64,000 nt of DNA, taken from NCBI GenBank assembly GCA_009602725.1, contig WELB01000094.1:157676-221675 (forward strand). Reading direction: 5' to 3'. A program made the position numbers and the translations under genes. Below, piece after piece: positions 1 through 13,840 of the stretch. The stretch is from Spirogloea muscicola (taxonomy: Eukaryota > Streptophyta > Zygnematophyceae > Spirogloeales > Spirogloeaceae). Positions within the stretch are counted from its first letter, which is position 1, and each line of letters begins with the position of its first letter. The notes under the pieces were generated by a model. The model saw nothing but the letters and a program-made list of their open reading frames with translations. It was not told the origin of the DNA and did no database searches.

Positions 1-87
<87 letters not shown>
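1..87. repeat. Poly(A) homopolymer at the window start
   Basis: An uninterrupted run of 87 A's directly precedes an open coding exon. It lies on the 5' side of a plus-strand gene, so it is not the poly(A) tail of a retrocopy in that orientation. The simplest reading is an assembly or read-end artefact at a contig start. A real A-rich intron end is possible but would be unusual in DNA this GC-rich. Confidence 0.9.
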
Positions 88-88
<1 letters not shown>

Positions 89-399
89 CACATGGCGTGG
101 CCGCCGCCGGCCGCGTCTGCGGTGCGCCCGGCGCCTGGGTGGGCGACGCCAAGCTGGGCGCCGTGGGCGTCCGCGTGGGGCCCGGCGGCGTCACGACGCA
201 CGGCCTGGCCTTCAACGCCGACCCCGACCTCGCCTTCTTCGACCACATCGTCGCCTGCGGCCTCGCCGGCAAGCGCGTCACCTCGCTCGCCCGTGAGGCC
301 GCCGCCGCCGGCCCGCTGCACACCGACGGCGTCGCGGAGCAGCTCATCGCCGCCTTCGCCGACCGCCTGGGCTACGAGGAGGTGCTCCTGGACCTCTGA
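88..399 (+). CDS. LIP2: Octanoyltransferase (LipB/LIP2 family), 3' exon
   Basis: This exon encodes the C-terminal half of lipoyl(octanoyl) transferase, which moves octanoate from acyl-carrier protein to lipoyl domains of enzymes such as pyruvate dehydrogenase, usually in mitochondria or plastids. The frame is open from base 88 to the TGA at 397-399. It contains the family motifs GAWVGDAKLGAVGVRV (with the active-site Lys), THGLAFN and HIVACGL (with the catalytic Cys), then VTSLARE and a normal C-terminal helix. The N-terminal half and any targeting peptide are missing because the window begins inside the gene. Codon use is very GC-rich. The nearest downstream neighbour on this strand is ATG8, about 2.6 kb away. 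Family assignment is firm; the symbol (LIP2 versus plastid LIP2p) is inferred. Confidence 0.85.
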
Positions 400-2540
400 C
401 AACGGCGGCGGTGCTCGCCATCCCTGCGCCGTCGAGTGCAGGCTACCTTGTGCCAGGTCGCTGAGCCCATAGATGGGTTAGCTGTACCACCGATTATGGA
501 CGTGGCTCGCGACAGACATTTATTATTCTTTGAAAGCCGTCAGCATGTATGACAACTGTGATGAATCGATAAGAAGATGGGACCCCGAAGATTTGGCTGA
601 ATATGACTGGGCAGATAGCTCTACTAGTACCGATGTCTAAGAAGAAGGACTTCAGCAGAAGCTGGCGTGCAGGAGCAGGGGGAGAAATGTGTGCCTGTGC
701 AACACGAAGACACCTGACTCTTTCAGCCATGATGATGAGAAGATCACAGAGAACACGAAAGCCTGTGACCCATCCTGGAAAACCAGCCAAGGTACTGCCA
801 CCCTTTCTTCATACTGACATTGAAGCACCATCTTCACTGCAAGAAGCAACATTCATTGACTGCAATGCATTTTTAGGAGGCTATTGCTGATGAAGTGATT
901 ACTTCGCAAATGTAGAGCTTGACTTCAAAAATTTGTTTACTCCGCCACCAGCACCGTAGCTGTACGGTGATGAATCATACTACATTCTGCTGCACATGCC
1001 TTGTGATTGAGTGACACTGTGTCTCGTTGTATGAGAGTGGAAATTCCGATTTGCGGTCAAAGCAAGACCGCCATGTGAGTCTGTGAAGTTGTTGTAAAGG
1101 CTTGATGCAGTCCAGAGGTCCGGCATAAGCCATCGGCGCCAAATTGCTTCCTTAGCAGAATGTGTAGCCGCCATGTATCCAGCTTCTGTTGTTGACACGT
1201 CATTTGTTGCTTATTCTCTCACTGCTCCAGGAGCTCGCGCATGTAACAAAGGTTGTAGGAAGTCTGTCTTTGATTTCACCAGCCCATTTAGAATCTCAAA
1301 TTACAAGTATTAACATCAGTATGCAGAATCTGTATCTACAAGTATAACATTTGGCTGTCTCCAAACAGACTTACGGATGTGAAGGAGGGATCCGAAGTAT
1401 AGAGTTGCTGGTATTGATTTCTTCAAACACCTGATGACAGGCTTGACTGCTATCCAGTGTGACCAAACAGGATCACACATGACTTCTATGTTGACTTGAG
1501 TCATTGCTCTGGCCGAGTGCCTAATACGATCGACTTGCGGCTGCCGACTAGGTATGACTGAGAGGCCATCCTTAGTGACTCCTTCGTTTCTACGTCCTTC
1601 TGCCTCCCATCTCTTCTGGACCTTGTCAGTCATCGCCTTCCTTGGCACGCCTGTTTCTTCTTACTCATGTAGGGCTGGCCTTTCATCACTCCTCACGCCC
1701 TTGAAAGTGCTGCTTCTCCTTTCCTGCTGCTAGTTCCTCTGATTGTAGCTGCTGAATATGGATACTGAACAGGCACCACTAGCCTTTTGTACGCTTTTCG
1801 GCTCTCTGAGTGCCTGTCTCGCTTACTTTGCAAGCACTCCCAAGCTTTGGCTATGCATCAGCGTGCTCAAAGTCAGGCCACTGGCCTACGTGGCCTGCGT
1901 TAGCCTGTCCGATTGGTATGTGCTCACTCAACAGTACTGAAGTCTTCTCTCTGAGCACCTATCCACTTCTAAGCACTAGCATAAGCGTGATCTGTGCAAG
2001 AGGTCAAGCCATCGTCAGCGGTGGCTTGACCTGACCTCTTGAGCTGGCTTTTGCGCTGGCTTCTCACAGCAGGGGTCACTGAGCTCCCATTTGCTGTATT
2101 ACTGGTGCCATTCGGCCCTTTGGACCTCGTCCACAGATATGGGGCTGGTTTTTCTCAGCCCTCACCCCCTTGAAAAGTGCCACATTTTCACAGCCATTGA
2201 CCCTCACTGGATGAGCTGCCTCTTCCTTCTTGCGGTCGTGGCTCTCTCGCCCTCGTTCTGGAAGAGTCGTCGTCTCTTGTTGCCGTAACAGATGTTCGTT
2301 CCTTCCGGGCTGGCCTTTCACAGCCTTGTCAATTCTTTTCGGGGCTTGGCTTCTCACAGCCCTTGCCCCCATCGGGAGAGCTACTTCTTCTTCTTTCACA
2401 GCCCTTTTTGGATGAGCTTGACCTTCTTTCAGACGGAAAATTTCGTGTAATTGAAACAATCGAAGGCCAAAGTGGAGGCCAAGGCAAAGCACATCAAATG
2501 ACGTAGCAGCTAGCATCTAGCAGCTACAGGAGCTGCTAGA
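400..2540. other. Intergenic region with decayed LINE tails
   Basis: I see no convincing gene. Short ORFs here have no family resemblance. From about 1670 the DNA carries degenerate copies of the LINE 3' tail (GGCTGGCYTTTC...CAGCC followed by GCCCC and a GTGCCAC-like end) near 1670-1735, 2140-2200 and 2310-2405. A segment at about 2434-2500 matches the end of the 236-bp insertion found at 14419-14654. Confidence 0.5.
2434..2500 (-). repeat. Dispersed repeat, SINE-like 3' segment (copy 1)
   Basis: About 65 bp resemble 14420-14490 and 59745-59815: a TTTCGTGTATTTGAAA-like start, then CGAAGGCCAAA, then a segment ending in GCACATC. All three copies share the same orientation and the same sharp edge, as expected of the 3' end of a short retroelement. 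The other end of this copy is not defined. Confidence 0.5.
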
Positions 2541-2551
2541 GAAGCTGCTGC

Positions 2552-2580
2552 GCCCGGGAGTCGAACCCCCGACCGCTCCC
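2552..2580 (-). other. tRNA-like B-box / T-arm (possible SINE or tRNA relic)
   Basis: On the minus strand the sequence reads GGGGGTTCGACTCCC, matching the pol III B-box/T-loop with a five-pair T-stem, followed by an acceptor-like GGGCGCAGCA. I could not fold a complete cloverleaf upstream, so this is not called as a tRNA gene. Confidence 0.3.
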
Positions 2581-2814
2581 GGGGCAGAGGATGACGCCGC
2601 CGCCACGTGTGGGGTCAAACTTGGGCCTCCGCCATAGCCAGGCGGCTATGGAGGCCGCAGCCCCCCGGGCCCCTCCCCCCCTCCCCTCCGTCAGAGTGTC
2701 GCATTACCGGAGCCCTCGCCCGGAGCCCCCCCATCACCTCCCTCCTCCTCCAGAGGTCGAGGGATCAATCCTCTCCGAGAACCCTCACCGCGTCCGCCCT
2801 CCCCGCCGGCAAAC

Positions 2815-2853
2815 GCGGCGGCAAACGCGGCGGCAGACGCGGCAGCGGCGGCA

Positions 2854-2884
<31 letters not shown>

Positions 2885-2960
2885 CACTGCGCCTGCCTNG
2901 GCGGCGGCAACGGCGGCGGCGGCGGGGGGCGGCGGCGGCGGCGGCGAGGCTCTGCCCGGG
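2815..2960. repeat. CGG microsatellite/imperfect GC tract with an N
   Basis: Imperfect (CGG)n runs about 145 bp, broken by one N at 2900. It lies just upstream of the first recognisable ATG8 exon. Similar tracts lie near the starts of most other genes here. The N suggests poor sequence quality, and the missing ATG8 first exon may have been affected. Confidence 0.85.
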
Positions 2961-3015
2961 AGGGCGCCTGGGGAAAGCAGCGCTGACGCGCCGGTGTGTG
3001 CGACGGCCTTGTGCA

Positions 3016-4156
<1,141 letters not shown>

Positions 4157-6000
4157 AGTACGCCGGCGGCAGCGGCAGCAGTGGCAGTGCTGGCGAGGCC
4201 TTGCCCAATCGTGCTGGTGGCAGTGTAGCAGGAGGCAACGGCCTGCGTGGCGGTTGCAGATAGGACGCATGCTGTCTCACCACCTTGCACACCTCGTGGC
4301 CTTTGTGGGGCTTCAGTTGCTTCAAATTGTAGCCTGGAGACATGACGGCTGCTGTTGGCGGGCTGCTGCGGCCGCACAGCAGCAGGGCGCTGCTTTGGCA
4401 GCCATGTACATAGGACAGCCCAACTACCAAACCCCTTCCCCCCACCTCCGCTCTCCCACCCCCTCCCAAGTACAATGTTGAATAGGCTCGGGGTCCAATT
4501 GCGGGCAGGCACGCCTAAGTGCAGGGGCCAATCTTAGCCTGGCCGGTGAATGGTGATTTGATCTGAAACATGTTCCCTGCTGCACTGCTTTCTCCAATCA
4601 GCGGCGCTTGCGCCGTGCCCCCTTTTGCGCACCTGTACAGGCCTGCAGTGGCATGGACGGACTCGCTTTTGAAGTCAACAGCTCTTTGTGAACCGCCCGC
4701 CTCCAAAACATTATCTATTGTTGCACTGCATGTCAGTGATTAGCCCGAGAACTGGAATCTGCTTGTTGTGGCAGCAATCTCTGCTACATTGCAGGCGAAT
4801 GACAAGTGAGCCCACAAGCTTGCCTCTTCTTCATCCAGAGTGGCACATGCTCTCAGTAGTGAGGTGCATGCTGCGCTTGGCCATTGCCCAGATGGACGGA
4901 CCTACGTTTCGAGCCAGCAGCTCTATGTCCACTGCCTGTCACTGAGAATCTTCTAATGCCACACTGCACGTCAATAATCTGCCCGTTAACCGGGAAGGGC
5001 TTGTAGTGGCAGCAATGTCTGCCATGCTGCTGGGGAAGCTCGAAACGAGTCAACATCTGTGCCTCTTTTCTACACTGCACGGCAGCACAGGACCTTATGG
5101 CCCAGCGCGACGCGGCTCTCACACTGCCGTGCACACTGCCCCTGATGAATCATCGCAAAGCACAGAGTGGTCTATGCGCACGACGGGCAAGCATTCCTTG
5201 ATCATGTACTTAGTGACGCATGGCACTTCATGGAATCCCAAAGCACAAGGCACAGCTCGCAGGCTGCCATGCACCTTGCCCTTAGTGGGGCTTAGTAACA
5301 GGCCACAGGGCACAGCAGCAGCCACCACGACACATCACTGGCAGCTCTCTCTACTGCGGTTGGGCCAGGTAGCATAATGACCTTGACCAAAATCTTCTGA
5401 CGGCGGGCGAGCAGCGGCAATGGCCGATAGCGGCCCACCCGCATGTACAAGGATTGTCTCATTAGCGTCCAGCGCTGCCAACCCTGTAGGGGAGGGGGAA
5501 AAAGAAGGAGGGCGAGAACGGCAGATCATGGGCCGCATTGTGCAGCACCTCCATATTGGCCCAATGTAGAAGCAAGGCGCTCCACTTCATTGGTCCAAGG
5601 TTATGACTAATATCTGCTAATCTCAGACCTACATCAGCGTGGAGGGTCTTTGGGGGGTGGGGAAGGTCAAAAACGGTATGCACTCATGTTGGCTGGAGCA
5701 ACCAGCGCAACCTTGCCACTCCAGAGCTAAAGGAAAGGATATGGAGCACTCTGTGAAGGTCAATGGACCTCCGACGGCATCTGTCAAAAGCATGGGAGAA
5801 GACCACCTTGCCCGGCGCAAGCAAGGTGGGGTCATGGAGTCATGGGGCAGGGGTTGAGTCCCCTTGTAGCCTCAGAGCAGCTCCAACAACGAATCAGGGT
5901 AATTCACTTATTCGTGCTTAATGTCGGACATGCGAGCTCTGGTGGCTCGTGCTTCTACTTTGAGCCCCGAGAGGGGGAAAATCTTCCTCCTTTAGCTGGT
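4157..6000. other. Convergent intergenic region, ATG8 to nucleotidyltransferase
   Basis: Sequence between two genes that end toward each other. No coding exon is supported. It holds the diverged tandem duplication described at 4640-5140; the rest shows nothing I recognise. Confidence 0.5.
4640..5140. repeat. Diverged ~257-bp tandem duplication
   Basis: Two adjacent units align with a period near 257 bp. ATGGACGGACTCGC near 4652 corresponds to ATGGACGGACCTAC near 4892, and TTGTGGCAGCAATCTCTGC near 4767 corresponds to TAGTGGCAGCAATGTCTGC near 5004. The flanking blocks also line up with many substitutions, so it is old. It lies in the downstream region of ATG8 and has no recognisable product. 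Confidence 0.55.
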
Positions 6001-9000
6001 ATTCATTGAGCCTGCCAAGCACAGAGAATGCCATGTCAACTCAACCACAGACTGATCAAGATCTTCTCCGACATCATCAAATGCATTCTGCGATAACACA
6101 ATGCATGAAGGAGGGAATGGTCTCAAGCTGCTCGCTCAACTTGATGACAGCTGATATGGATCAGGCCAAGACATGCTTTTGACTAGTAGTGGAAGCGCCT
6201 AAGCGTGAAGTGAAGCAAGCGCATACATCAGGTTGCCACCAGGAGTAGCAAGTGAGGGACAAACTCACCTTGCAAGCACGATCGGCTTTGCTGCTGCTGA
6301 GTTCGGCTCTTGGTAGGTCTCTGCTGCGGATGTGGGTGGGAGAGACTGCCTGCTGCTGTTTGCGGGCCAGCCTGACTGCTCAACACGAGTGTGGACTCTG
6401 GTGCTGGAAAGTGGCTGGGGATTGGCCAGATGCACCATGTCACCACCATCAGGCACGTCAAGCACCTGCTCGTTCACGCCCCCTCCCTGCTGCTCATCTC
6501 GAGAGCAGACAGCAGCTTGCAAGCAGGCAGTGCCCTTCACTTCGCGCAGAGAAGACGAGCCTTCCTGCATATTCTGGCCAATGTTCATATCCCTAGGAGG
6601 CTTCTCATTTGCTGGATTCTCTGATGAGAAAACAGGAGGTGTTCCATCGCCCTCTTGGCTTATCCGCTGCTCAGCGAAGTCGCCCACACAGCTGCCATTC
6701 TGCAGCACCTTGGAAGTACCACACAGCAACAAGCTATCGTCCAGCTCACCATCTGCCTGAGAGGAAGTCGGAGGTGGCTCTGTTTCTAAGATTGCCGGTC
6801 TCCTTGGTGTTGGCTTGGGTCTTATTATTCCACTGCGAGGTCCATACTGGTGGGCCAAACGAGGAATGTCGAATCTCCATTGCGGGCCACGCTCATCTGA
6901 AGCCCTTGACCTCTGCACAGCACAGCTCATGTTATCACCTATTAGAGAAACAGACAGTGGCAGGCTGATCAATGTCTCGGAACACTGCGTAAGCAAGAAG
7001 GCGGGTGTGAACTTAACAACTGCAAGTGTAGCTGAGAACATTCAGGGAACATTGGTTGTGGACGTTTAATGCGGGGGTTGGGATGGGTGCATGATCTGGC
7101 TCTGACTATGGCGTGCTCAGCCTATGAACTTTCTGGACCAGCATATGCCAATGTAAATGAACCTGAGACAGTATCAGACAACCAGATTCATGCGTGCGCC
7201 ACAGTCTGCAGCATTTGATTGGAACCTCACCGTGGGGAAGAAGACACTGGAGTTCCTCCGTCGTTGGATGTACATCTGCTGCCGCGGAAATATAGTGCGC
7301 ATGTCTTGATATCCACGAGCCATGCATAGATTGACGTGCAACTCTTGGAGATTGCTGACCAAGATATCTGAGGTTGATTGCACAAGATACCACGCTTGAT
7401 TATCCTCCACTTTCTCCCTCTGCAACCAGGACTCGGGCTGGACAGGTGGCTCCTCATGGCCCAAGGACCTGCCATCCTTTTGTGTGCTGCATGGATTAGT
7501 CTGGACCCTGTGCAGTAGAGAGTGCCCGCCTCCACTTCTCTCACTGTTGAGCATCAGAGCCATATTGTGAGTCCCGTTGCACGCCAACAGCGGCACGCTA
7601 CTTGTCACATAGGGTCCGTGGAAACCTCCGTGCAAGACCTGGTTGGGCAGAGATGGCAGCAGATTGTTGGGGGGCACAGCTTGAGAAAGCGCCTTGGGCG
7701 GGAAGCTGCTGCCCAAGGTGCGGGCACCTGCGTCTGCCTGAGTGTGCAAGGGCATGCTGCGGTTGGCCACCACTGGATCTGCCATGGTGTGCAGTGGGGC
7801 AAGGGGCTGCGACCCGGCTGTGCACAAGGGGCTGCCAAGCTGGTCCACAGAGGATGGCTCGACTGACGGCACTGCAGTGAATGCATTGCCTGTCACTGAC
7901 ATTCTCTTGGTGTTACATGGCATCACACTGTGTGCAATCAGCGGTCTCGGCACCACATGTCCGTTTTCCTGTACATGGCTTGACTTAGCCCCGATCTCCA
8001 CCTCTGCACCTCTCCCTCTGCAGGCAGCTTCCAACTGTCTGTTTATGTAAACTGGATATGGGTGTACAAATTGGGCCATAGCCACCGCTGGAAACTGCAC
8101 CAAGGGCATCACAGTTGATGACCTGAGTGCCATTGGAAGAGACACACTCGGCTGGCCACAGAACAGATGAAGCTCCTCCTGTCCTTGATCAGCTTCACCT
8201 CGAGGTCCCACGTCAACTCTCCTAGCTGACTTATTCTGATCCCAGGTGTTGCTGAAGAAGGAGTCTAGGCTACTCAATACATAACCGTCCTGGCCTTGAA
8301 TGATGGAATTAAGCTTCTGTGATGCTGCAGCTATGGCACCTCTGATATACAGGAAATTGTCTGCATAAGAAAGCAGGAAATGCATCAGCACAGCAGCTCT
8401 GCACCACAGCAAGGAGATGCGAGCAATGACCAGAAAATCTTCATAGCCGACACCTCGTGATGCCAATAGTAATGCACCCTCAGCAAAGCACCCTCATCAC
8501 ACGCAACCTTGTCTAATATCTACAATATGACATAGCTTCAGGTAACAATGCACCTTCAACTTAGCATCCATTTGGACAGACAAACATGTTCCATGCTGCC
8601 TGAAAGACAAGTAAGCCTAAGAAGTACAAATGATCTTGCCTTTTGTGACGCTGCGACCAAGATTGTTGGTCTCCAGCAAGGGGTCCATGATGTTCATGTG
8701 CTTGACTACAAAGTCCCGACCGCCACCAGCATACCAACCAGACGAAGTCGTGGAGTATAACAAGCGACACTGCGTTAGAAACTCCTCATTCAGAAGTAGC
8801 CCATTCGCAGATGGTACAATATACTCAGCTGCACATCAGAAGAGTAAGATTGACCATGAGTCATGCATGCACCTTGACATTCCCAAGCTCATGCAAGCTC
8901 CCAACGGCAAGTCAATACATCCCAAAAGCGTCATGGCACTACCGCGACATCTCTGTTGCAAACTGTACTAGGAGACAGAGTCCTGACTATCAGAGCAAGC

Positions 9001-11472
9001 CTCATGAGTAGTAGAAATGTCACAGGCAGGTCGATATCCAATTTGATATCTGAACTACTTGAAGATGAGGCAGTTAAGTAAAGAGGCCAACTATGCAGTC
9101 TTCGTTGCCAAATCCTGATAACATTGGGATGTTCGAGACAGACTACTGTTCGAGACAGTTACTCACTTCTTGAGCTTCGGAGGGCGTCCAAAGGTATAGG
9201 TCCTCTCAATGCCAGGCAATAAGTATCCCAGTCGAATGTGCCAAAGAAATTCAGAAAATGTAGGAGAACCTGGAGAAGGAGTCGTCAAAGTGGTCTGGTT
9301 AAGTCAATGCATAGACAGAGGAACATTATGTATGACATCATGACACATGACTGCTGCACTTCCATTACTTCGTTCCCTTGCTCTACCACATGTCTCTTGG
9401 ACTTATTTCTCAGGAGATCACCTTGTACCGTGGAGTAGCAGCCTGCTAAATTGGCCAGCCCCTGTGCATAATCTAAATCATATAGTTTGTGTCTCAAGAA
9501 ACTCATGTCTCTGCATTTGAAGCCAAGAAAACGTACCTGTAGGGGGCTACAAAGGTTGGCATGATATATCTGAAATATGTAAAGAAGGAGAATTTCCAAG
9601 GCATACGTTGACAGGAGCCCTTGATTGGCTCCAATAATGTGGCTCTCGTAGCAGGCCCAAGCCTTGACTAGGATAACACTCTGCTTGAAAAGGTGATCTC
9701 GCCGGATGAGACGGTCAACCTATGAGCCACAAACAATGGCAATGCAGGACATGAGTCTCTACATGCTTGTGAAAGCCTTGCAAGACATGCACATCTAACT
9801 TGGGTCGTCCACTGCTCCTTCAGAACTTGTCTTGTCTGATGCTGCTGTCTTTGTGTAAGTTCACATGTCATAGAGACCCACATGCCAAGCATCGGTTTGT
9901 TATTCCAGGTCAGACTAATAAGCTTCCTACAATGACCAAGGCACATGGTAATATGGCAAAAGCCCGATATGTGAAGCAAAGTACCTGTTCAAGAAAGCAG
10001 AGTGTACCCAGACCTCCAAGCTGGTCAAATGAGATGTCAACCATGATGCCTTCTATACAGCATTTTATAAGACGGACCTGATAGGTGCAAGAGTACAAAG
10101 AATCAGTACATTATTGCCTCTTTCACTTCAAACTTCACCTCCGAGCATTTGCAGTGAACTTGGCCAAGCTGACCGGGCTTTGCTTGCAAGGCATTGCATT
10201 GAACACTGATCTAAAGTTTAAACAGATGTGACAGCAGTTTCGCATGCTATATTGACTAGAGGCTGTCATACTGTCATTATCTTGTCCAATCAGGCCTCAG
10301 AAGCTGTTAAAATATGTATGTACTGCTGTGCAGCTGCACAGCTTCACAGCTGCATAACAGGTCCTTGACCCTAGCATTTGAGAATAGCACAGTGTACCTT
10401 GGCTTCAATAAGAACAACGCCCGTCACTTTGTACAATGCCCCAGGATTGCGCATTTCACTATCGAGGACTCGTTTAAGCTCATATGCCCAGATGTCCTTG
10501 ACGGCCTGGATCTGACAGAAAATTGTCAAATCGATATCTCCAAGAGGGAGATATGTCTTCAGAGGCACTGAACCAAATGTGAAGACCTGCACATCAAGCA
10601 AAGGGAGTCTGAAGCAAGACCCTGATGAAGCGACTGCAACAGGACGCCCGCTCATCCTAGGACTATATGCTCAAATTCCATCTGTCAAGCAGCTGGCATA
10701 CTAAAATAGCCTAAATGACCACGAAGAGTGCTGCACACGGTCTCTAAATGCATGTCCGTGCAGTATACCCCTGTGCCAGCCTGCTGAAAGGAGCGCTTGA
10801 CACAGAATCTTTACCCCCTGAGACAGGCCATGGCAGCCTCTGCACAAACCTGCCTACCAAACTGCCTACTGCTAGACACACAACAAGTAGCAATGCAAAC
10901 CACGTCCTCCTTGGGAATGATCTGGCAGTGCCAGGACAGACCAGGCTTGGAAGACAGAGCACCGAAGTGGTGGATGGATAAGCGCTGCACCAGCACTGAC
11001 TTAGCTATCTGCTCCAGGATGCAGTCGGGCTCACCTGGCAGTCAAAGCACCTCTGTGTGAGGTGGCGTACATACTCAACGATGTTGGCGCGGCGGACATC
11101 CGCCTGCCTCGTCGGCTGTATCCTCGCAATGAGCTCCGAAATACGGTCGTTGACAGCCGCCAGCCATCGCCGACCGTCCTCCTGCCGGCGCCTGTGCGAT
11201 GGAGCCTCAATGCTTCCAGATGTGCTCGCCGAATCTGCGACATCCTGGTCAACTGGACCGGTAACAACCGACTCACTCCTGCTGCTCTCGCATCGATCTT
11301 CACAACTGGCATGTCCTCCTTGCTTGTGGAAGATCTCGTCGCCGACGTCGAACAGGTGCCTGGACACTCCTAAGCCCTCAGCAGGATGTGGTGGTGCCGG
11401 GAAGAACCGGCTCTCAAGCATCGTAGGCGGTTCCCGAGCGGGGCCGTCAGCCGCGGTAGCAGCGGCGGCGGA

Positions 11473-11504
<32 letters not shown>

Positions 11505-11592
11505 GAGGCTGCGGAAGCACGGCAGGGAGAGAGAGGCCGATAGGAAGGCGACGGGCGGCGGTGCCGGGAGACCGGTGATGGCGGCGGGCCAA
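6000..11592 (-). CDS. PAP/OAS1-type nucleotidyltransferase (plant noncanonical poly(A) polymerase-like)
   Basis: A minus-strand gene whose exons give a strong match to plant PAP/OAS1 substrate-binding-domain nucleotidyltransferases of uncertain substrate. Exons: 11592-11035 (start MARRHH, poly-Ala, then RIQPTRQADVRRANIVEYV), 10586-10398 (FTFGSVPLKTYLPLGDIDLT, with the GS and DxD catalytic signature), 10077-9985 (EGIMVDISFDQLGGL, third acidic site), 9720-9537 (LIRRDHLFKQSVILVKAW), 9269-9167 (FGTFDWDTYCLALRG), 8828-8640 (NIMDPLLETNNLGRSV), 8360-7231 (NFLYIRGAIAAAS, then a long low-complexity part), and 6984-6269. The last exon is not resolved: the 6269 donor leaves phase 2 and a short exon near 6000-6080 is only a guess. 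One intron (after 8640) has a GC donor. The protein likely modifies RNA 3' ends, by family inference. Confidence 0.88.
11460..11510. repeat. CGG tract coding for poly-Ala in the nucleotidyltransferase
   Basis: A nearly pure GGC/GCG run lies within exon 1 of the minus-strand nucleotidyltransferase, where it encodes an alanine run soon after the start codon. Length is likely variable and error-prone. Confidence 0.8.
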
Positions 11593-12110
11593 GGCCTGAG
11601 GCCGGGCCGACGCGGCCGTCCTCGGTCAGCCTCGCCGCGCGTCGCCAGCCAGCCGGGCTNTGGCTTGGCTAGCTGGAGGGGGGGGGGGAGGGGGGTGAGG
11701 ATAAGCAGGGGGCATATGCCGATGCGAATCGGAGGGCATGGGATGGGCACCGTGGTCTCTTAATTCAGGCTGTCGATTTCGTCGGCGAATGCTTCCCCCC
11801 TCCCCGCCACCACATCGTGGGCCTTACTGGGCCCCTCCCCTCGCCGGCCCGCCGCCCGCCACGCGGGCACCCCGGGACCCCCTCCCGGACCTTCGCCGCG
11901 CCCCACCGCCCGTTCCCCGTTCGTCGCTAAACGTTGAGAACGTCGGCACCTCCCTTCGTTCCGTTCCCGCGGCGCCACGCTGGCCCGACAGACCTTCGAG
12001 ATGGGGCGCGCGCCGGCGGCCCCGCGCCGTCCGATGATGATGACCGCGCCGCATCCGGCGGCTCGCGCCTGCTGCGTCGGGCTGACGCCCCCCGGATGCA
12101 CTCCTCGGTT
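11593..12110. other. GC-rich upstream region of the nucleotidyltransferase gene
   Basis: Very GC-rich DNA with one N at 11660, lying upstream of the start codon at 11592 and so the likely promoter/5' UTR region. No TATA box or conserved protein is evident. I checked for rDNA signatures such as the conserved 5.8S core and saw none. Confidence 0.4.
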
Positions 12111-13840
12111 CACTTCCTTTCTCGCTGGGCTGGCCAATCACAGCCATCGCCGCTTACTGGAAGCCCCTCTTCTGGCCCCGCGGGCTGTTGAGAGCATCTG
12201 GTCGTGGTGCTCCCCACTCGGTCGGCCGCTGCTTCGCGCTTCCGGCCTCTTCGGACCTTGTCCACTCCACTCTTCCGCTTCTGCAGTGTTGCCCCACTCT
12301 TTCCCCAGCCCCCAGCCTTGCCTGCACACTGTGTTCGCTTGGTATGGCCTCCCCTCAGTCAATGCAGTTCATACATACAAAGCGCATATCTCTCTTCCGG
12401 GCCAATTTCACAGCGATGGGTCTCGTTGAGGGGCTTCTGGTTCTTTCGGGCTGGCCTTTCACAAGCATCGCCCCCTATTGGAACAGCATCTTGTCTCTTC
12501 CCCATGCTGGGTTGCCAACACAATCGGGGCTTCTTCCACAAGGTCGGTGCCCCTTGAAGCGAGGCACTTGACGAACAAAACGAGACCTCGTGAGAGAGTT
12601 GTTCGGCTCACGGGGTCCACGGGCCGTAGATGGTTCCAAATATCCGTACAAAAGGAGGCGATGGCTGCGAAGGCCAGCCCAAAGGAACGGACTCTCTTGA
12701 AGAGCCACTAGATGGCTTCCACCAGCAATCGCTGGCATATGCGTGGGGACCTTGCTGTGCCGTCTCTTTGGTTCCCTGATCTACATCAGAATATGATGTC
12801 AAAGCGTGACTCCCACGCCAAATTGTTACGTCCGCTCTGCTAATGCACTCTGCTACTGTCCTCCACGGTGGAGCTCAGTGCTTCTATCTGGCTGGCCACC
12901 AGCAACCCACAGCCCCTTTCAGTGGAGCGTGGCTTTGTCTCACCCTTGCCCAACTCCAGGCAGCCAGTATTCTTGTGCAGCGGTCCAAGTCATTGCACTT
13001 CAATCTACTCGATAAGCGATTGCTGGCTCTCTGATTGCCAGGCTCCTGAGAGCTCATCCGTCACTTTGTTGAGGACGCAGGGCTCACCAACGGACTGACT
13101 ACTGCTGACTGCGCGAGTTCCACTCTTTTGGCCTGAGATGAGTAGGTCAAATTCTGGCAGACAAGGCATTGTTACATTTATCTCAATTGTTTTTTAGATA
13201 ACTGTGCTGTTAGAGGGCATACTTGCTTAGAAGAATGGTGCTCTTCCCAAAACCGAGGCTGCTAATTGCCAGCCTATTGAAAACACAGTCAACAAGCATT
13301 GAGCGAGATAAGCAAAGGAAGAATAGGATGAGGCCAAAGAGCCCCCTCATGCATTTTGTTGAGCACCCATTTCGTAGCTACTTGCATAGCTGTATGCCTT
13401 GTCGATTCATTGGCCGACCGGGCTCAGCAGCCCTTGATCGCACTCTTGGGAAAAGAACTATCTTCCCGCTACCCGGGACTTGTTACCAGGGGCCCCGTTT
13501 CTTTGACCTGCGGCTGCTTAGCAGGGGTTACTGAGTGTTGTGTAGCTGCTTAGTTCCTTTTGTGCTTGTTTCGTTTCGCGCTTCCCCTGGCCCCTTCGAA
13601 CCTTGTCCATTCTTTTTGGGCTGGCCGTTCCCAGCCCTATCCTCTATTGGCGAGCCCTTCTCTCTTCCCCAACGCTCAGCAGCCCTTTGTCAAAAGGCGG
13701 ATGTTGGACTGATCAAGAGGACAAAGGAGTTCAAAGTCAAGTGGGTCTTTCCGGCCCCTTCAGACGTTGTCCAGTCTCTTTTTAGGCTGGCCTGTCAGAG
13801 CCGCTGCCACCTTCTGGGCAGAGCTTTTTGCGGCCTCGAG
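12110..13840 (+). mobile_element. Cluster of LINE 3'-tail fragments
   Basis: Several partial copies of the LINE tail lie head to tail. GGGCTGG hairpin cores occur near 12128, 12449, 12891, 13618 and 13786. A fragment at 13497-13535 keeps the ORF end (TTTGACCTGCGGCTGCTTAG, then GGGGTTACTGAG). No full ORF survives. The repeated tails suggest 5'-truncated insertions of a LINE family seen in better condition at 58090-59469. Confidence 0.65.

Noticed and set aside
603-890. 95-codon plus-strand ORF
   Set aside because: Ordinary codon-like composition but no family match, no splice context and no neighbour support.
2552-2640. Complete tRNA gene
   Set aside because: The T-arm is good, but no matching acceptor 5' half, D-arm or anticodon arm could be assigned.
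11740-12150. Possible rDNA/ITS sequence
   Set aside because: It is GC-rich and superficially spacer-like, but the conserved 5.8S and rRNA cores are absent.
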